DNA from: VRUE01 sp963805475
Lineage (GTDB): Bacteria > Actinomycetota > Thermoleophilia > Solirubrobacterales > 70-9
Assembly: GCA_963805475.1 (NCBI GenBank)
Contig: CAWDUO010000006.1
Location: 213,523-277,522, forward strand
Reading direction: 5' to 3'
Length of the DNA stretch: 64,000 nucleotides
Shown: piece after piece, positions 33,089 through 41,781 of the stretch
Layout: every line of letters starts with the position of its first letter
Numbering within the stretch: position 1 is the first letter of the stretch
The notes under the pieces: model-generated
Told to the model about the DNA's origin: nothing
Database searches by the model: none
Seen by the model: only the letters and a program-made list of their open reading frames with translations
Translations under genes and position numbers: made by a program

Positions 33089-33646
33089 ATGGGATTCCTG
33101 GCAGTACTCGATGCCAACGTGCTCCTCCCCGCTCCCCTGCGGGACACGCTGCTGCGCCTGGCGGAGGCCGAGCTCTACGTGCCCAAATGGAGCGACCGCA
33201 TCCTCGCCGAGCTCGCCAAAAACCTCGTGGAGAGCGATCGAACGGACAGCGAGCGAGCCGCGCTGGTGACAGCGGCCATGCGGGAGGCATTCCCGGAGGC
33301 GATGACGCTCGAGTCTCTTGTCTCGACCATCGAACCGGCGATGACCAACGATCCGAAGGACCGTCATGTACTGGCCGCGGCCGTCGGCGCCGGCGCCCAG
33401 GTCGTCGTCACCAACAATCTCAGGGATTTCCCGCCCGACGCGTGCGGCCCGCTCGGCATCGAGGCTTTGAGCCCTGACGACTTCCTGATCGACCTCTACC
33501 ACCTCGAGCCCGCCACCACGCTGCGTGCCATATCGGACCAAGCCGCCGCTCTCACCAAGCCGCCCCTTACCCCGCTCCAAGTCCTCGACTACATAGCCAG
33601 GGACGCCCCCGACTTCGCGGAACTGATTCGCAACGACCTTCCGTAG
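33089..33646 (+). CDS. PIN-domain ribonuclease toxin
   Basis: 185 residues. The N-terminal PIN core begins FLAVLDANVLLPAPLRDTLL (first catalytic Asp at residue 8), with PKWSDRILAELAKNLVE (about 32-48), NDPKDRHVLAAAVGAGAQVV (about 87-106, second acidic cluster) and TNNLRDFP. The C-terminal 65 residues are extra relative to VapC and belong to the PIN_3-like group. It probably cleaves RNA when its excisionase-like partner is absent. The two genes form a type II toxin-antitoxin unit by context. Confidence 0.8.
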   Translation: MGFLAVLDANVLLPAPLRDTLLRLAEAELYVPKWSDRILAELAKNLVESDRTDSERAALVTAAMREAFPEAMTLESLVSTIEPAMTNDPKDRHVLAAAVGAGAQVVVTNNLRDFPPDACGPLGIEALSPDDFLIDLYHLEPATTLRAISDQAAALTKPPLTPLQVLDYIARDAPDFAELIRNDLP

Positions 33647-33689
33647 ATCGGCGACCACCCCTCGGCGTCACGCAGTGGGACCACCGGGC

Positions 33690-33741
33690 AACTACTTCGA
33701 GTTGTCGGCGTAACGCAGATAGCTCGCTTCAGCTCGCCCGC
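33690..33741 (-). pseudogene. Remnant of a YLRYADSSK-type gene 3' end
   Basis: The minus strand reads RAEASYLRYADNSK followed by a stop, almost the same as the C-terminus AEAIYLRYADSSK of the gene at 29694-30122. Similarity continues a few bases past the stop (ccgggc-actacttcgag in both) and is lost upstream. It marks a decayed duplicate or the scar of a recombination event. Confidence 0.55.
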
Positions 33742-33863
33742 CACACCGAGAGAACAGGAAGGCGATCACCCACCTCGAATACCTGGGTGTTGGGCGGGTT
33801 ACCGCTCTGGGCTCAACGCGACGACGTAGGAAATTTCTCGCTTGGGGGAGCGAGGTCGAGATC

Positions 33864-34532
33864 ATGCGCCCTCCGCCCCCCGACTCCCCCGCCCCGATGC
33901 TGACCCTTTTGAAGGGGGGCGATCCGAAGGCGGACGATTCCCTGCCGCAGTCGGGCCTCGTGCCGCTGTCGTCACCCGGGGGCAGCTGGGAGAAGCGCCC
34001 GCACGTACGCACGCTGGCGCGGCGCCCTGGCGATCACGTTGAGTTTTGGAGCTTTGAAGCCGTTGGAACGTTGCGCTCACTCCGCCGTGAGGCGCGAGAG
34101 CACGGCGTCAATCCCGACACGGCGGTCTCGATCGTCTGCGAGCGACGTTTGGCCTGCGCTCAGCTAGAGACCCTCGACCTCTCTCCAGCGCTTGCCGCAG
34201 TTGAGCAGGCCGCTGCTGCCGCGGAAGCGCCGCTCTCCATGTGGGCGGCGAACCGCGCCTATCTCCGTCATTTGCGCCACGGCGATCCGCTAGAGCGAGC
34301 CTCCCAAGTTCCCCTCAGCGTCCCGCAGGCCGCTGTGCCGATTCGACTCCTTGAGCACCTCGGCGAACGCGAAATCCTCGACATCCCACTTGAGCGGGCA
34401 GAGTTCGCAGAGGCCCTGCGCTGGGAGATCGCGGCCCTGTGCGCCGGCAAGCTCATCGGTGAGTGGGCGTACGGCATCGCGCTGGCGGCGCTGGTAGGCC
34501 GCGGCACCCTCGCCGCTGCCGGTGCGAGCTAG
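33864..34532 (+). CDS. Hypothetical protein, partner of the next gene
   Basis: 222 residues, preceded by GGGGGAG as a good ribosome-binding site. The first 55 residues are Pro/Gly/Asp-rich and probably disordered. The rest is helical and Ala/Leu/Glu-rich (for example VSIVCERRLACAQLETLDLS, then ALAAVEQAAAAAEAPLSMWA). No domain recognised. It converges on, and overlaps by 4 bases, the 3' end of the hypothetical gene on the other strand. Confidence 0.5.
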   Translation: MRPPPPDSPAPMLTLLKGGDPKADDSLPQSGLVPLSSPGGSWEKRPHVRTLARRPGDHVEFWSFEAVGTLRSLRREAREHGVNPDTAVSIVCERRLACAQLETLDLSPALAAVEQAAAAAEAPLSMWAANRAYLRHLRHGDPLERASQVPLSVPQAAVPIRLLEHLGEREILDIPLERAEFAEALRWEIAALCAGKLIGEWAYGIALAALVGRGTLAAAGAS

Positions 34533-35845
34533 GCGCGGCGGCGCCAGAGATCGGCAGGCAGCACGGGGGCGACATCGGCGATCGGCGCTTCTGCAGCGGC
34601 TTTCCACCCCCGCTCGAGCGGCCCCAGCTTGAGCCGTTGGCGGCGTTCGGCAGCTCGTACCAGAACCTCGTTTAGGTCCGCGCGCGCCTCGACCGGGTTG
34701 AGACCGAAGAGCGAGCGGGTCAGGCCCTCGGCGACCGAGCGGTTGTGGGCGTGACGGGCGCGCGAGCCTTTCGGAACTTCGTCAGGCTCGTGGTGTCCAC
34801 AGTGGCAGGGCTCTTCGGCGAAAAGGCGACGTAGCGGCTTTTCGTCCTCCTCCCCAAGCGCGGTGGTGCCGCGGATCGTCGGGTGAAGGACGTGCACACC
34901 CCAACCCGAGTCTTCATCCTCTTCTTCCTCGTCATCCTTCGGTTCAGGCGGGTCGGGCGGCGGGAAGGGCAGGCGGGTCCGGCCCCAGCCTTGGCAGGCG
35001 ACCGCAACCTCGTTTCGAAGTGCCGCCTCCCACAGGCGGCCGAGCCCGGCGACGGCACACGGCGCTCCGGTCTCGGCCTGTAGGCGAACCGCAAGTTCGC
35101 GCACCCGCTGGTACTGAGCGGCGCTCGAGGTGAACTTCCAGACCCAGAGCCAGTAGAGGTCGGCGCCGATCTCGCGGTAGGCCGCCACAAGCTCGGCGAT
35201 CACCGCGTCGGTTAGGTTGCGGGCATCGACGGCGATTGCGATTGCGACGCTCCGAGGCGAACCCCCAGAGGCACCATCTAGCGCCCCGCTCGCCGTGGCG
35301 AGCGTGCTGAAATCATGGGCGAGCGCGACGTCAAGGCGGCGACCGGGGCTGAGCGGAGCTTCCTCGCGGACCCGGTGGTAGGGCGAGAGGAGGATCGTCG
35401 CACCGCCCCCGACCTGGACGTTTCGGTGGGCAGCGGCAATATCGCCACGGGCCGAGTCGGAGAGCCGGTTCTCGCTGGGAGAGAAGGCAAACCGCTGGTC
35501 AAGATCAAGGCCGAGGCGGCGAAATTCCCCAGCGCGCTGGGGATCATCGGGGTCGAGCTGGGCGCGCCAGGCCTCGGTGTCGATCAGCGCACCGGCGCCG
35601 CCCTGCACTGCCGCGGCCAATGTCGCTCTCAGGTGCGCCGCACCGCGTATCGAAGTCGCGACGGCGCCAATCGGTCCCCCGGGTGCGAGCGAGCGCGCAA
35701 GCGGCGCGGTCGCTCGACTCACCCACTGGACAAGTGGGCGCGGATTGGCATTCGTGATTTCCGGCACACGCTCATTCTGCTCGCGCAGGCGGACGCCACC
35801 GCTGAGGCGCAGGGGACTGAGCTCGTCGCTAACCAAGGTCGGCAC
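34529..35845 (-). CDS. Large hypothetical protein, possible barrel fold
   Basis: 438 residues, full frame. Recurring beta/alpha-like segments (GGAGALIDTEAWRAQL, GGGATILLSPYHRV, VAIAIAVDARNLTDAVIAEL, ADLYWLWVWKF, APCAVAGLGRLWEAALRNEV) could form an alpha/beta barrel. An acidic linker KDDEEEEDEDSGWG (about 320-333) and the Cys/His cluster CHCGHHEP follow, then a basic C-terminus. It reminds me loosely of tRNA-guanine transglycosylase-like barrels, but no signature is good enough to name it. It starts 21 bases from the divergent HNH gene, so both may share a control region. Confidence 0.5.
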   Translation of the reverse strand: MPTLVSDELSPLRLSGGVRLREQNERVPEITNANPRPLVQWVSRATAPLARSLAPGGPIGAVATSIRGAAHLRATLAAAVQGGAGALIDTEAWRAQLDPDDPQRAGEFRRLGLDLDQRFAFSPSENRLSDSARGDIAAAHRNVQVGGGATILLSPYHRVREEAPLSPGRRLDVALAHDFSTLATASGALDGASGGSPRSVAIAIAVDARNLTDAVIAELVAAYREIGADLYWLWVWKFTSSAAQYQRVRELAVRLQAETGAPCAVAGLGRLWEAALRNEVAVACQGWGRTRLPFPPPDPPEPKDDEEEEDEDSGWGVHVLHPTIRGTTALGEEDEKPLRRLFAEEPCHCGHHEPDEVPKGSRARHAHNRSVAEGLTRSLFGLNPVEARADLNEVLVRAAERRQRLKLGPLERGWKAAAEAPIADVAPVLPADLWRRRA

Positions 35846-35866
35846 CTGCGATTAGGCTCCTCGTCC

Positions 35867-36799
35867 GTGCGGGGTTTCGTCGCCAACACGGACTTCGACT
35901 GGTACCAGTTCCTGCGCGCACGGCCGGAGCTGCGTGAGGTCAACTTCTGGCGACCGAGCCAGGGTCGATTCGGCGCACTGCAATCCGGGGAGCTCTTCTT
36001 CTTTAAGCTGAAGGCGCCGCACAACGCGATCGGCGGCTTTGGGCTCTTCACGCGGGCAGCCGTCCTCCCCATCTGGGAGGCCTGGGACGTCTTCGGGCTG
36101 GCGAACGGCGTTGCCGATTGCGATTCCCTGCTGGTGAGGTTGGGACGGCTGAGCCACGGTGCGGGCAAGGACATCACCATCGACGATTGGATTGGCTGCC
36201 TGGCGATCGCCGAGCCAGTCTTCTTCCCTCCAGATAGCTGGGTGCCGACTCCCGCCGACTGGAGCAGGTCGATCGTTTCCGGAAAGGGCTACGACCTGGC
36301 GACCGGTGAGGGACGTCGGCTGTATGAAGCGTGCCTCGAGGCCGCGGCAGCCAGCGAAAGGGCCGCGGAGTGGAGCGCGGAAGCCCTGTCCGCGGCACGC
36401 AGTGGCAAGCCCTTGGAGGTGCGGCCACGGTTGGGACAGGCGACCTTCCGAATTGCGGTCCTCGACGCCTACTCTCGACGCTGCGCGGTCACCGGAGAGC
36501 GTTCCCTGCCCGTCATCGAGGCGTCCCATATCCAGCCCTTCTCCCACGGAGGGCCGCATGCCGTCCCCAACGGCCTGCCCCTGCGCCGCGACATCCATCG
36601 GCTCTTCGACCTCGGCTATGTCAGCGTGCGCCCCGACCGCTCCTTCGCGGTCAGCCAGGCACTGCGCGATGAATACGAGAATGGCCGCGTCTACTACGAG
36701 ATGGACGGCAAACAAGTCCGCGACCCCGCTCACACGGACGATCGGCCAGACCCGGCGCTCCTAGAGTGGCACTACGACGAGGTCTTTCGGCGGTCGTAG
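35867..36799 (+). CDS. HNH endonuclease, predicted restriction enzyme (COG3440-like)
   Basis: 310 residues from a GTG start. The N-terminal domain (FDWYQFLRARPELREVNFWR, then GELFFFKLKAPHNAIGGFGL) is typical of predicted restriction endonucleases of this group. The C-terminal HNH nuclease has RCAVTGERSLPVIEASHIQP (about 205-224), FSHGGPHAVPNGLPLRRDIH and LFDLGYVSV, giving the H-N-H residues. It ends 54 bases before the convergent DNA methyltransferase gene, suggesting a restriction-modification pair or a modification-dependent nuclease. Confidence 0.8.
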   Translation: MRGFVANTDFDWYQFLRARPELREVNFWRPSQGRFGALQSGELFFFKLKAPHNAIGGFGLFTRAAVLPIWEAWDVFGLANGVADCDSLLVRLGRLSHGAGKDITIDDWIGCLAIAEPVFFPPDSWVPTPADWSRSIVSGKGYDLATGEGRRLYEACLEAAAASERAAEWSAEALSAARSGKPLEVRPRLGQATFRIAVLDAYSRRCAVTGERSLPVIEASHIQPFSHGGPHAVPNGLPLRRDIHRLFDLGYVSVRPDRSFAVSQALRDEYENGRVYYEMDGKQVRDPAHTDDRPDPALLEWHYDEVFRRS

Positions 36800-36853
36800 T
36801 ACCAGTCCGCCCGGGCTCGGTCTCGGGCATGATCATCAGGGTGCAGCATTGCT

Positions 36854-38467
36854 CTAGATTGTCTTGGGCGCTCGTGGCAGTGCAATCCCGGCCAGCTCGG
36901 AGGGCTCGAGCTTCCAGAGGCCGTTGCCATAGACCCGACAGTCATCGCGCAGCCTCTTCTGAGTGCGGCGGTCACATAACAGCGCAAAGAGATCATCGGA
37001 ATCGACGTTCGGCAGGGGCTCGATCACGAGCCAGGTATTGAGGGGAACAGCCTGAGCGCTGTTGCGGACGAATCGGGCCTCGGCACGATTGAAATAGGTA
37101 AAGAGGATCGGCGCTTCGAACTCGCAACGAATCTCGTACCAGGGCCGGCCGGCCCGTTCACGTTGCTTGACCAGATGGCGAGAGCGAACATCAAGTGTGT
37201 ACTCACCATGAGCGAGATACTCGGCGATCGGTCCAATCCTGGGCACCCGCCGTGGCCTAAACAGCCAGCGGGGGACGGAGGAGGGAAGAGCGTCGAGAGC
37301 GGCTCGGTCTAGCAAATCCCCGGGAAAGTGCCGCGGCGATGCAGCGCAGGGCAGCATTGAGGAACGGCTTAGCTCCAGACCCTTACGCTGATCCTCGGAG
37401 AGGACAAAGTAGGCATTGAATCCGGTCGCGATCCCGCGCTTGATAGCGGCGTAGTCCTTGAGCCTCGCAATAGGTACCGCCGACGTGCCGACCCGACTCC
37501 ACTTGCGCTTGCTCTTCAGGATCACCGCAGTGCCACGCTGGGGGTCGGCAAGCTCAGCATGGAGCTCGACAGCTGATGGACCCGCGGTCCGATGCAGCCG
37601 GGTGGGCTTACTCGTATCCACGCCCTTGCGAATCAGGGTAATGGCGGCCGTGGTGATCGCGTGCTCGAAGACCGGCTGGTCAGTGGGGAAATTGACGATC
37701 GCCTCAACGTGGGCGACTTCGAGCAACAATTCCTTGATTTTGGTGGCATATCCCATGTCGAGCCAGTGGGCGGGCGTGATGAAAGCGAGCCTCGCATTTG
37801 GCGCGCTGACCTCAAGTGCACGTAGGAGGAAGAGCACGTGAAGTGAGGCCAAATGGCTGAAGCGGACCCCGAGGCGATCCTCGAAGCCATCAAAGATCGA
37901 AGCCTTGGTTGCGGAATCGAGGAGCTGGTGGCGGGTGTATGGCGGGTTACACAGAATGGCGGCGGGCGGTTCTTCAAGCTGGTCAAGAAGAAAGTTGGCC
38001 TGGCGCAATTCGAAATTGCTGATCTGACGGATATCGCAATTGGTCTTTGCCATCGAGATCGCCACCGGATCGAGGTCGAGTCCAAGCAGACGGGTGTCCG
38101 TGGAGCGCTCTTGCGAGGCTGCGATAAGCATCGAGCCCGAACCCACTCCGGGCTCGAGCAGCAGATCGGGATCATCTGCGAGTGCCCAGTGGGCCATCAC
38201 TCGAGCGACTGGCAGCGGAGTAAAGAACTGGCCACGAGCGCGGCGCTGGTGGCCAGTTAGCAGACGCTCATAGGCGGCGCCGATAACGTCTCTTCCGTCG
38301 GACCAGGCGGGATCTCCCGCGTCAACCCGGAGGTCGGACAACAGACTCAGCAAGGTGCGACGGAGCACCAGCGGGTCGGTGGACTGCGCAGCATTCTCGA
38401 CTCGGTCAACGAGGTAGTCGATCGCTTGCGAGGGGGTGCCCATTGCGTAAGAGTATGCGCTGCCCAA
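36854..38467 (-). CDS. N6-adenine DNA methyltransferase (TaqI/Eco57I-like)
   Basis: 537 residues (ATG at 38465-38467; a second ATG nine codons in is equally good). Motif X-like region RRARGQFFTPLPVARVMA (about 76-93), motif I LEPGVGSGSMLIA (about 104-116), motif II GLDLDP and motif IV CNPPYTRHQLL (NPPY at about 174-177) are those of gamma-class N6-adenine methyltransferases. The C-terminal half (about 320-537) should be the target-recognition domain. Transcribed divergently from the ParB-like gene with a 44-base gap, and convergent with the HNH gene. Probable role: protecting host DNA for the adjoining restriction/defence genes. Confidence 0.85.
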   Translation of the reverse strand: MGSAYSYAMGTPSQAIDYLVDRVENAAQSTDPLVLRRTLLSLLSDLRVDAGDPAWSDGRDVIGAAYERLLTGHQRRARGQFFTPLPVARVMAHWALADDPDLLLEPGVGSGSMLIAASQERSTDTRLLGLDLDPVAISMAKTNCDIRQISNFELRQANFLLDQLEEPPAAILCNPPYTRHQLLDSATKASIFDGFEDRLGVRFSHLASLHVLFLLRALEVSAPNARLAFITPAHWLDMGYATKIKELLLEVAHVEAIVNFPTDQPVFEHAITTAAITLIRKGVDTSKPTRLHRTAGPSAVELHAELADPQRGTAVILKSKRKWSRVGTSAVPIARLKDYAAIKRGIATGFNAYFVLSEDQRKGLELSRSSMLPCAASPRHFPGDLLDRAALDALPSSVPRWLFRPRRVPRIGPIAEYLAHGEYTLDVRSRHLVKQRERAGRPWYEIRCEFEAPILFTYFNRAEARFVRNSAQAVPLNTWLVIEPLPNVDSDDLFALLCDRRTQKRLRDDCRVYGNGLWKLEPSELAGIALPRAPKTI

Positions 38468-38511
38468 GCGGACGGCGTTCGAGACAGGTTCGCCTGATAT
38501 GAAGGGAAGAC

Positions 38512-39911
38512 ATGGCGCAGATTACGAAGGCTCAGCGCATCGAACACATCAAGGAGCTGCTTGACGAACTGAACAAGATGCCGCCTGAGCGTCACGAGGT
38601 GGCGCGGCTGCCGGGGTCCGGTCAGGACCCACTGCTCTGCCAGGTGATTCAGCTCGGGGTCGACGAAGTGCTGCTGAATCACCGCTCTCACCGAATTCGC
38701 TCCCAGCTCGAAGACGACCCCGAATGGCAGAAACTGAAATCCGACCCGCAGAGCGAGGCGGCGCAGAAGGTGATCGCCAAGCATGTCAAAGCGGCCCGCG
38801 ATCCCGACCAGTTCACCTCTCTGAAGGAGTCGCTGCTCTCTGAGGGTCAGACCGACCCAGGCGTGATCAGCCACGACGGGGTTCTGATCAACGCCAACAC
38901 TCGAGTGGCGGCGATCAGGGAATTCGAGGACCCGAGCCGACGCTACATCCGAGTCGCCGTGCTGCCGCCCTCAACTCAGCCCGAACAGCTTTCGCTGCTC
39001 GAGCTGAGACTGCAGATGCGCAAGGAGCTGAAGGAGGACTACTCGCTGACGAATGAACTGCTCTTCATTGAGGAGCTCTCCTCCGATCGGGGGCTGTCTG
39101 ACACGCAAATCGCTAAGGAGATGCGAATCGACCCCGAGAATGAGAAGCGGGGAGCCAAAGAGGTGAACCTCCGCCTGCGGTTCCTCGATCTGCTGCGCCA
39201 GCTAAAGAAGATCCCCTCCGAAGAGCTGGCGCTGAGCTACTTCGATGGGCGAATTCGCTACGAGCAGCTGCGCGAGGTCGCACCGGATCCATGGCTCGTT
39301 GCTGGAAACCGACCCTGGCGAGGCGCAGCGCTACCTTGAGAGCTTTCTTCTCTCGGTCGGCGTCGGGGTCACCTCTGTGCATCAGATCAGGCACGTCGAT
39401 CCCGAGCTTCGTGCGTCGCTACATGCTGCCCCAACTCGAGGAAGACGAGGTCGTCGGCAACTTCGCCGATGCCCTGGCCGGAGGGCAGGGAGCGGCGAAG
39501 AATGACGAGAGCGGCCTGATGGTCGATGGGGATGATGAAGAGAGCGCCATCGACCTCAAGGGCCTGATCGACATCGCCACCCGCCGCGACAAGCGCGTCG
39601 AGGTGCCGGGTGAGAATTTCGTCCTCAAACAGGACGAGGTCAACGAAGCATTTAGGTCGGCGATGCTGACTGGGATCAAAGAGAAGCGCCGCGACGACAA
39701 GGACGCAGACAAACTCGAGGCGCCGATCTCCGCAGTCAGGACCGCCACCCGTGAGCTGAGCAAGGCTTCTGAAGCAATCAAAGCGCTCGCCGGTGACGAT
39801 CAGTTCGACGAAAGGCGAAAGAAATCGCTAGAGGTCGCTTTCAACAAGCTCAAGCGCGGTGTACGCGGGCTTGAGCAACGACTCAGCAAGGAAGAGATCA
39901 TCGAGGCCTGA
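38512..39911 (+). CDS. ParB/Srx-fold protein of defence module (two frameshifts)
   Basis: About 466 residues once two frame switches (near 39,285 and 39,406) are repaired; all three pieces read as one protein up to the stop at 39909-39911. The N-terminal domain has FTSLKESLLSEGQTDPGVIS (about 103-122), then HDGVLINANTRVAAIREF, which matches the ParB/Srx core where NTR stands for the usual G-N-x-R phosphate-binding motif. A helical middle (ELRLQMRKELKEDYSLTNEL) and an HTH-like DTQIAKEMRIDPENEK resemble ParB as well. The C-terminus is charged and coiled. Likely a DNA-binding or nicking subunit working with the following SNF2 helicase. Confidence 0.7.
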
Positions 39912-39918
39912 GTGGGCT

Positions 39919-41781
39919 GTGGCTGAACTCTGGATCGGAGCAGCGGTGGACTCGGCAGGGGTGAATCTGCGGCGGGGCGATGGGCTTCCCCCGAGCTATG
40001 GAACTCGCTCGGCCGCAACATTGCCCCTGGGTCAGCCGTAATCGCTGATGCCGACCAAATCGTCGTCCCCATCGAGCGCTTCCTGGCAAAACGCAACTGG
40101 CTGGGAGCGACCCTGGAATAGCTACGGCTGCATGCCAGAGGTAGACGTGGCGATCCGCGACCTGCTTGATCGCGCCGATCGTGAGCGTGAGCAGGTCAAG
40201 GAAGCGCTCGATGGGGAACGGCCGGCCCTGGATAGTGAACAGATGCGCAAGCGACTCAACGGGACCCGCTTCATCCGCGACCTGAAACCATTTCAGATCC
40301 GTGATGCCGGTCGGATTCTTTCGCTCCCCCACGGGGCGAACTTCTCCGTCCCCGGAGCCGGCAAGACGACCGTTGCTTATGCGGTCTACGAGGTAGAGCA
40401 CGCGGCGGGGAGAGTGGCGAGGATGCTTGTCGTCGCGCCTCTCTCGGCCTTCGATGCTTGGTTGGGAGAGGTCGCGGTTTGCTTTGATCCGGTTCCAAAG
40501 ATCGAGCGCTTCGAGGGGAAGATCACCTCGGGCACCGAGATCGCCTTGGTCAACTACCAGCGTTTGGCCGCCAACTACGGCGCGCTCGCCGAGTGGGTGC
40601 TCGAAGCTGATTGCCTGGTTGTGCTCGACGAGGCACACCGGATGAAGCGTGGCCGCGATGGAGAGTGGGGATCACGCTGTCTCGATTTGGCTCACCTGGC
40701 CGCCCGGCGCGATATTTTAACCGGAACGCCGGCACCTCAACACCCGAGTGATTTCAGCTCGTTGATGGAATTCGTCTGGCCTCATCAATCGCGACGCATC
40801 CTGCCAGCCGAGACGTTCCGAAAGGAACCGTCAGCGCAGACTCTGACCGTGATCTCCAACCGCTTGAGGCCGCTCTTTTCGAGGACGAGCAAGGATGAGC
40901 TCGGCCTAAAGGCTCCCCAAATCCGGGCCGAGGTTCTCGAGATGAAGCCACTCCAGAAGGAGATCTATGAAGCACTGCGGACGAAGATGCGTCGAGCCCT
41001 CGGCAGCTCAGTAAGAGAACGCTCGCGGATCGGAGACCTCGGCTCAGTCGTGATGTATCTACTGGAGGGCGCAACCAACCCGAGCCTGTTGGCCGAAGCG
41101 TTGGGCGGCGATGCGCCGGAGCTCTCCTGGCCCCCCGAGCCAATCCCCACCGGCTCGGCGCTAGCAGAAAAGATCCTTGAGTACGGACGGCTGGAGATGC
41201 CAAGGAAGTTCGAGAAGCTCGCCGCTTTGGTCGCCGAGAATGTTGCTTTGGGACGGAAGACGCTGGTCTGGTCAAACTTCATCGGAAACCTGATCGAGCT
41301 GGCGGACCGGATCCTCCTCCCATACCAACCAGCACTGATCTACGGAGCGATCCCTTCTGGGGAGGACCCAGATAAGACAACGCGTGAGAGCGAGCTGCGG
41401 CGCTTCCGCGAGGAGGAGAGCTGCCAGGTTCTGCTGGCGAATCCGGCAGCGATGTCGGAGGGCGTCAGCCTACACATGGCCTGCCATGACGCCGTGTATC
41501 TGGAGCGCACCTTCAACGCCGGCCAATACTTGCAGTCGATCGACCGCATTCACCGCCTCGGACTTCCGGCCGAGGCGGAGACTCGCGTCACATTTCTTGT
41601 CAGCGCTGGTACGGTCGATGAGGCCGTCAACGAACGGGTTGCGATCAAGGCCAAGCGACTCGGCGAGATGCTCTCGGACCATGGCCTGGCGACAATGTCG
41701 CTGCCCGATGAGGAAGGCTACGGCGAGTGGATTGATACCGAGGATGTCACCGCCTTGTTCAGACACCTCAAAGGGTCGTGA
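39919..41781 (+). CDS. SNF2-family helicase/translocase (frameshifted N-terminus)
   Basis: The uninterrupted frame runs from 40048 to 41781 (577 residues). Upstream, VAELWIGAAVDSAGVN (GTG 39919) and, in another frame, LWNSLGRNIAPGSAVIADAD look like its true N-terminus, with indels near 39,990 and 40,125. Helicase motifs: SVPGAGKTTVAY (motif I), VVLDEAHRMKRG (motif II, DEAH), LTGTPAPQHPSDF (motif III), KTLVWSNFIGNLIELADRIL (start of the second RecA domain), and LERTFNAGQYLQSIDRIHRL (motif VI). No nuclease is fused. It lies between the ParB-like and DUF3883 genes, overlapping the latter by 4 bases, and probably moves along double-stranded DNA for the defence module. Confidence 0.85.

Noticed and set aside
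34529..35845. Naming the large unknown protein as DpdA (7-deazaguanine DNA modification)
   Set aside because: Barrel-like rhythm only; no transglycosylase motifs and no other dpd genes nearby.
35315..35866. N-terminal extension of the HNH gene
   Set aside because: This part of the frame is antisense to the 438-residue gene and lacks homology; the GTG at 35867 fits the conserved start of the domain.
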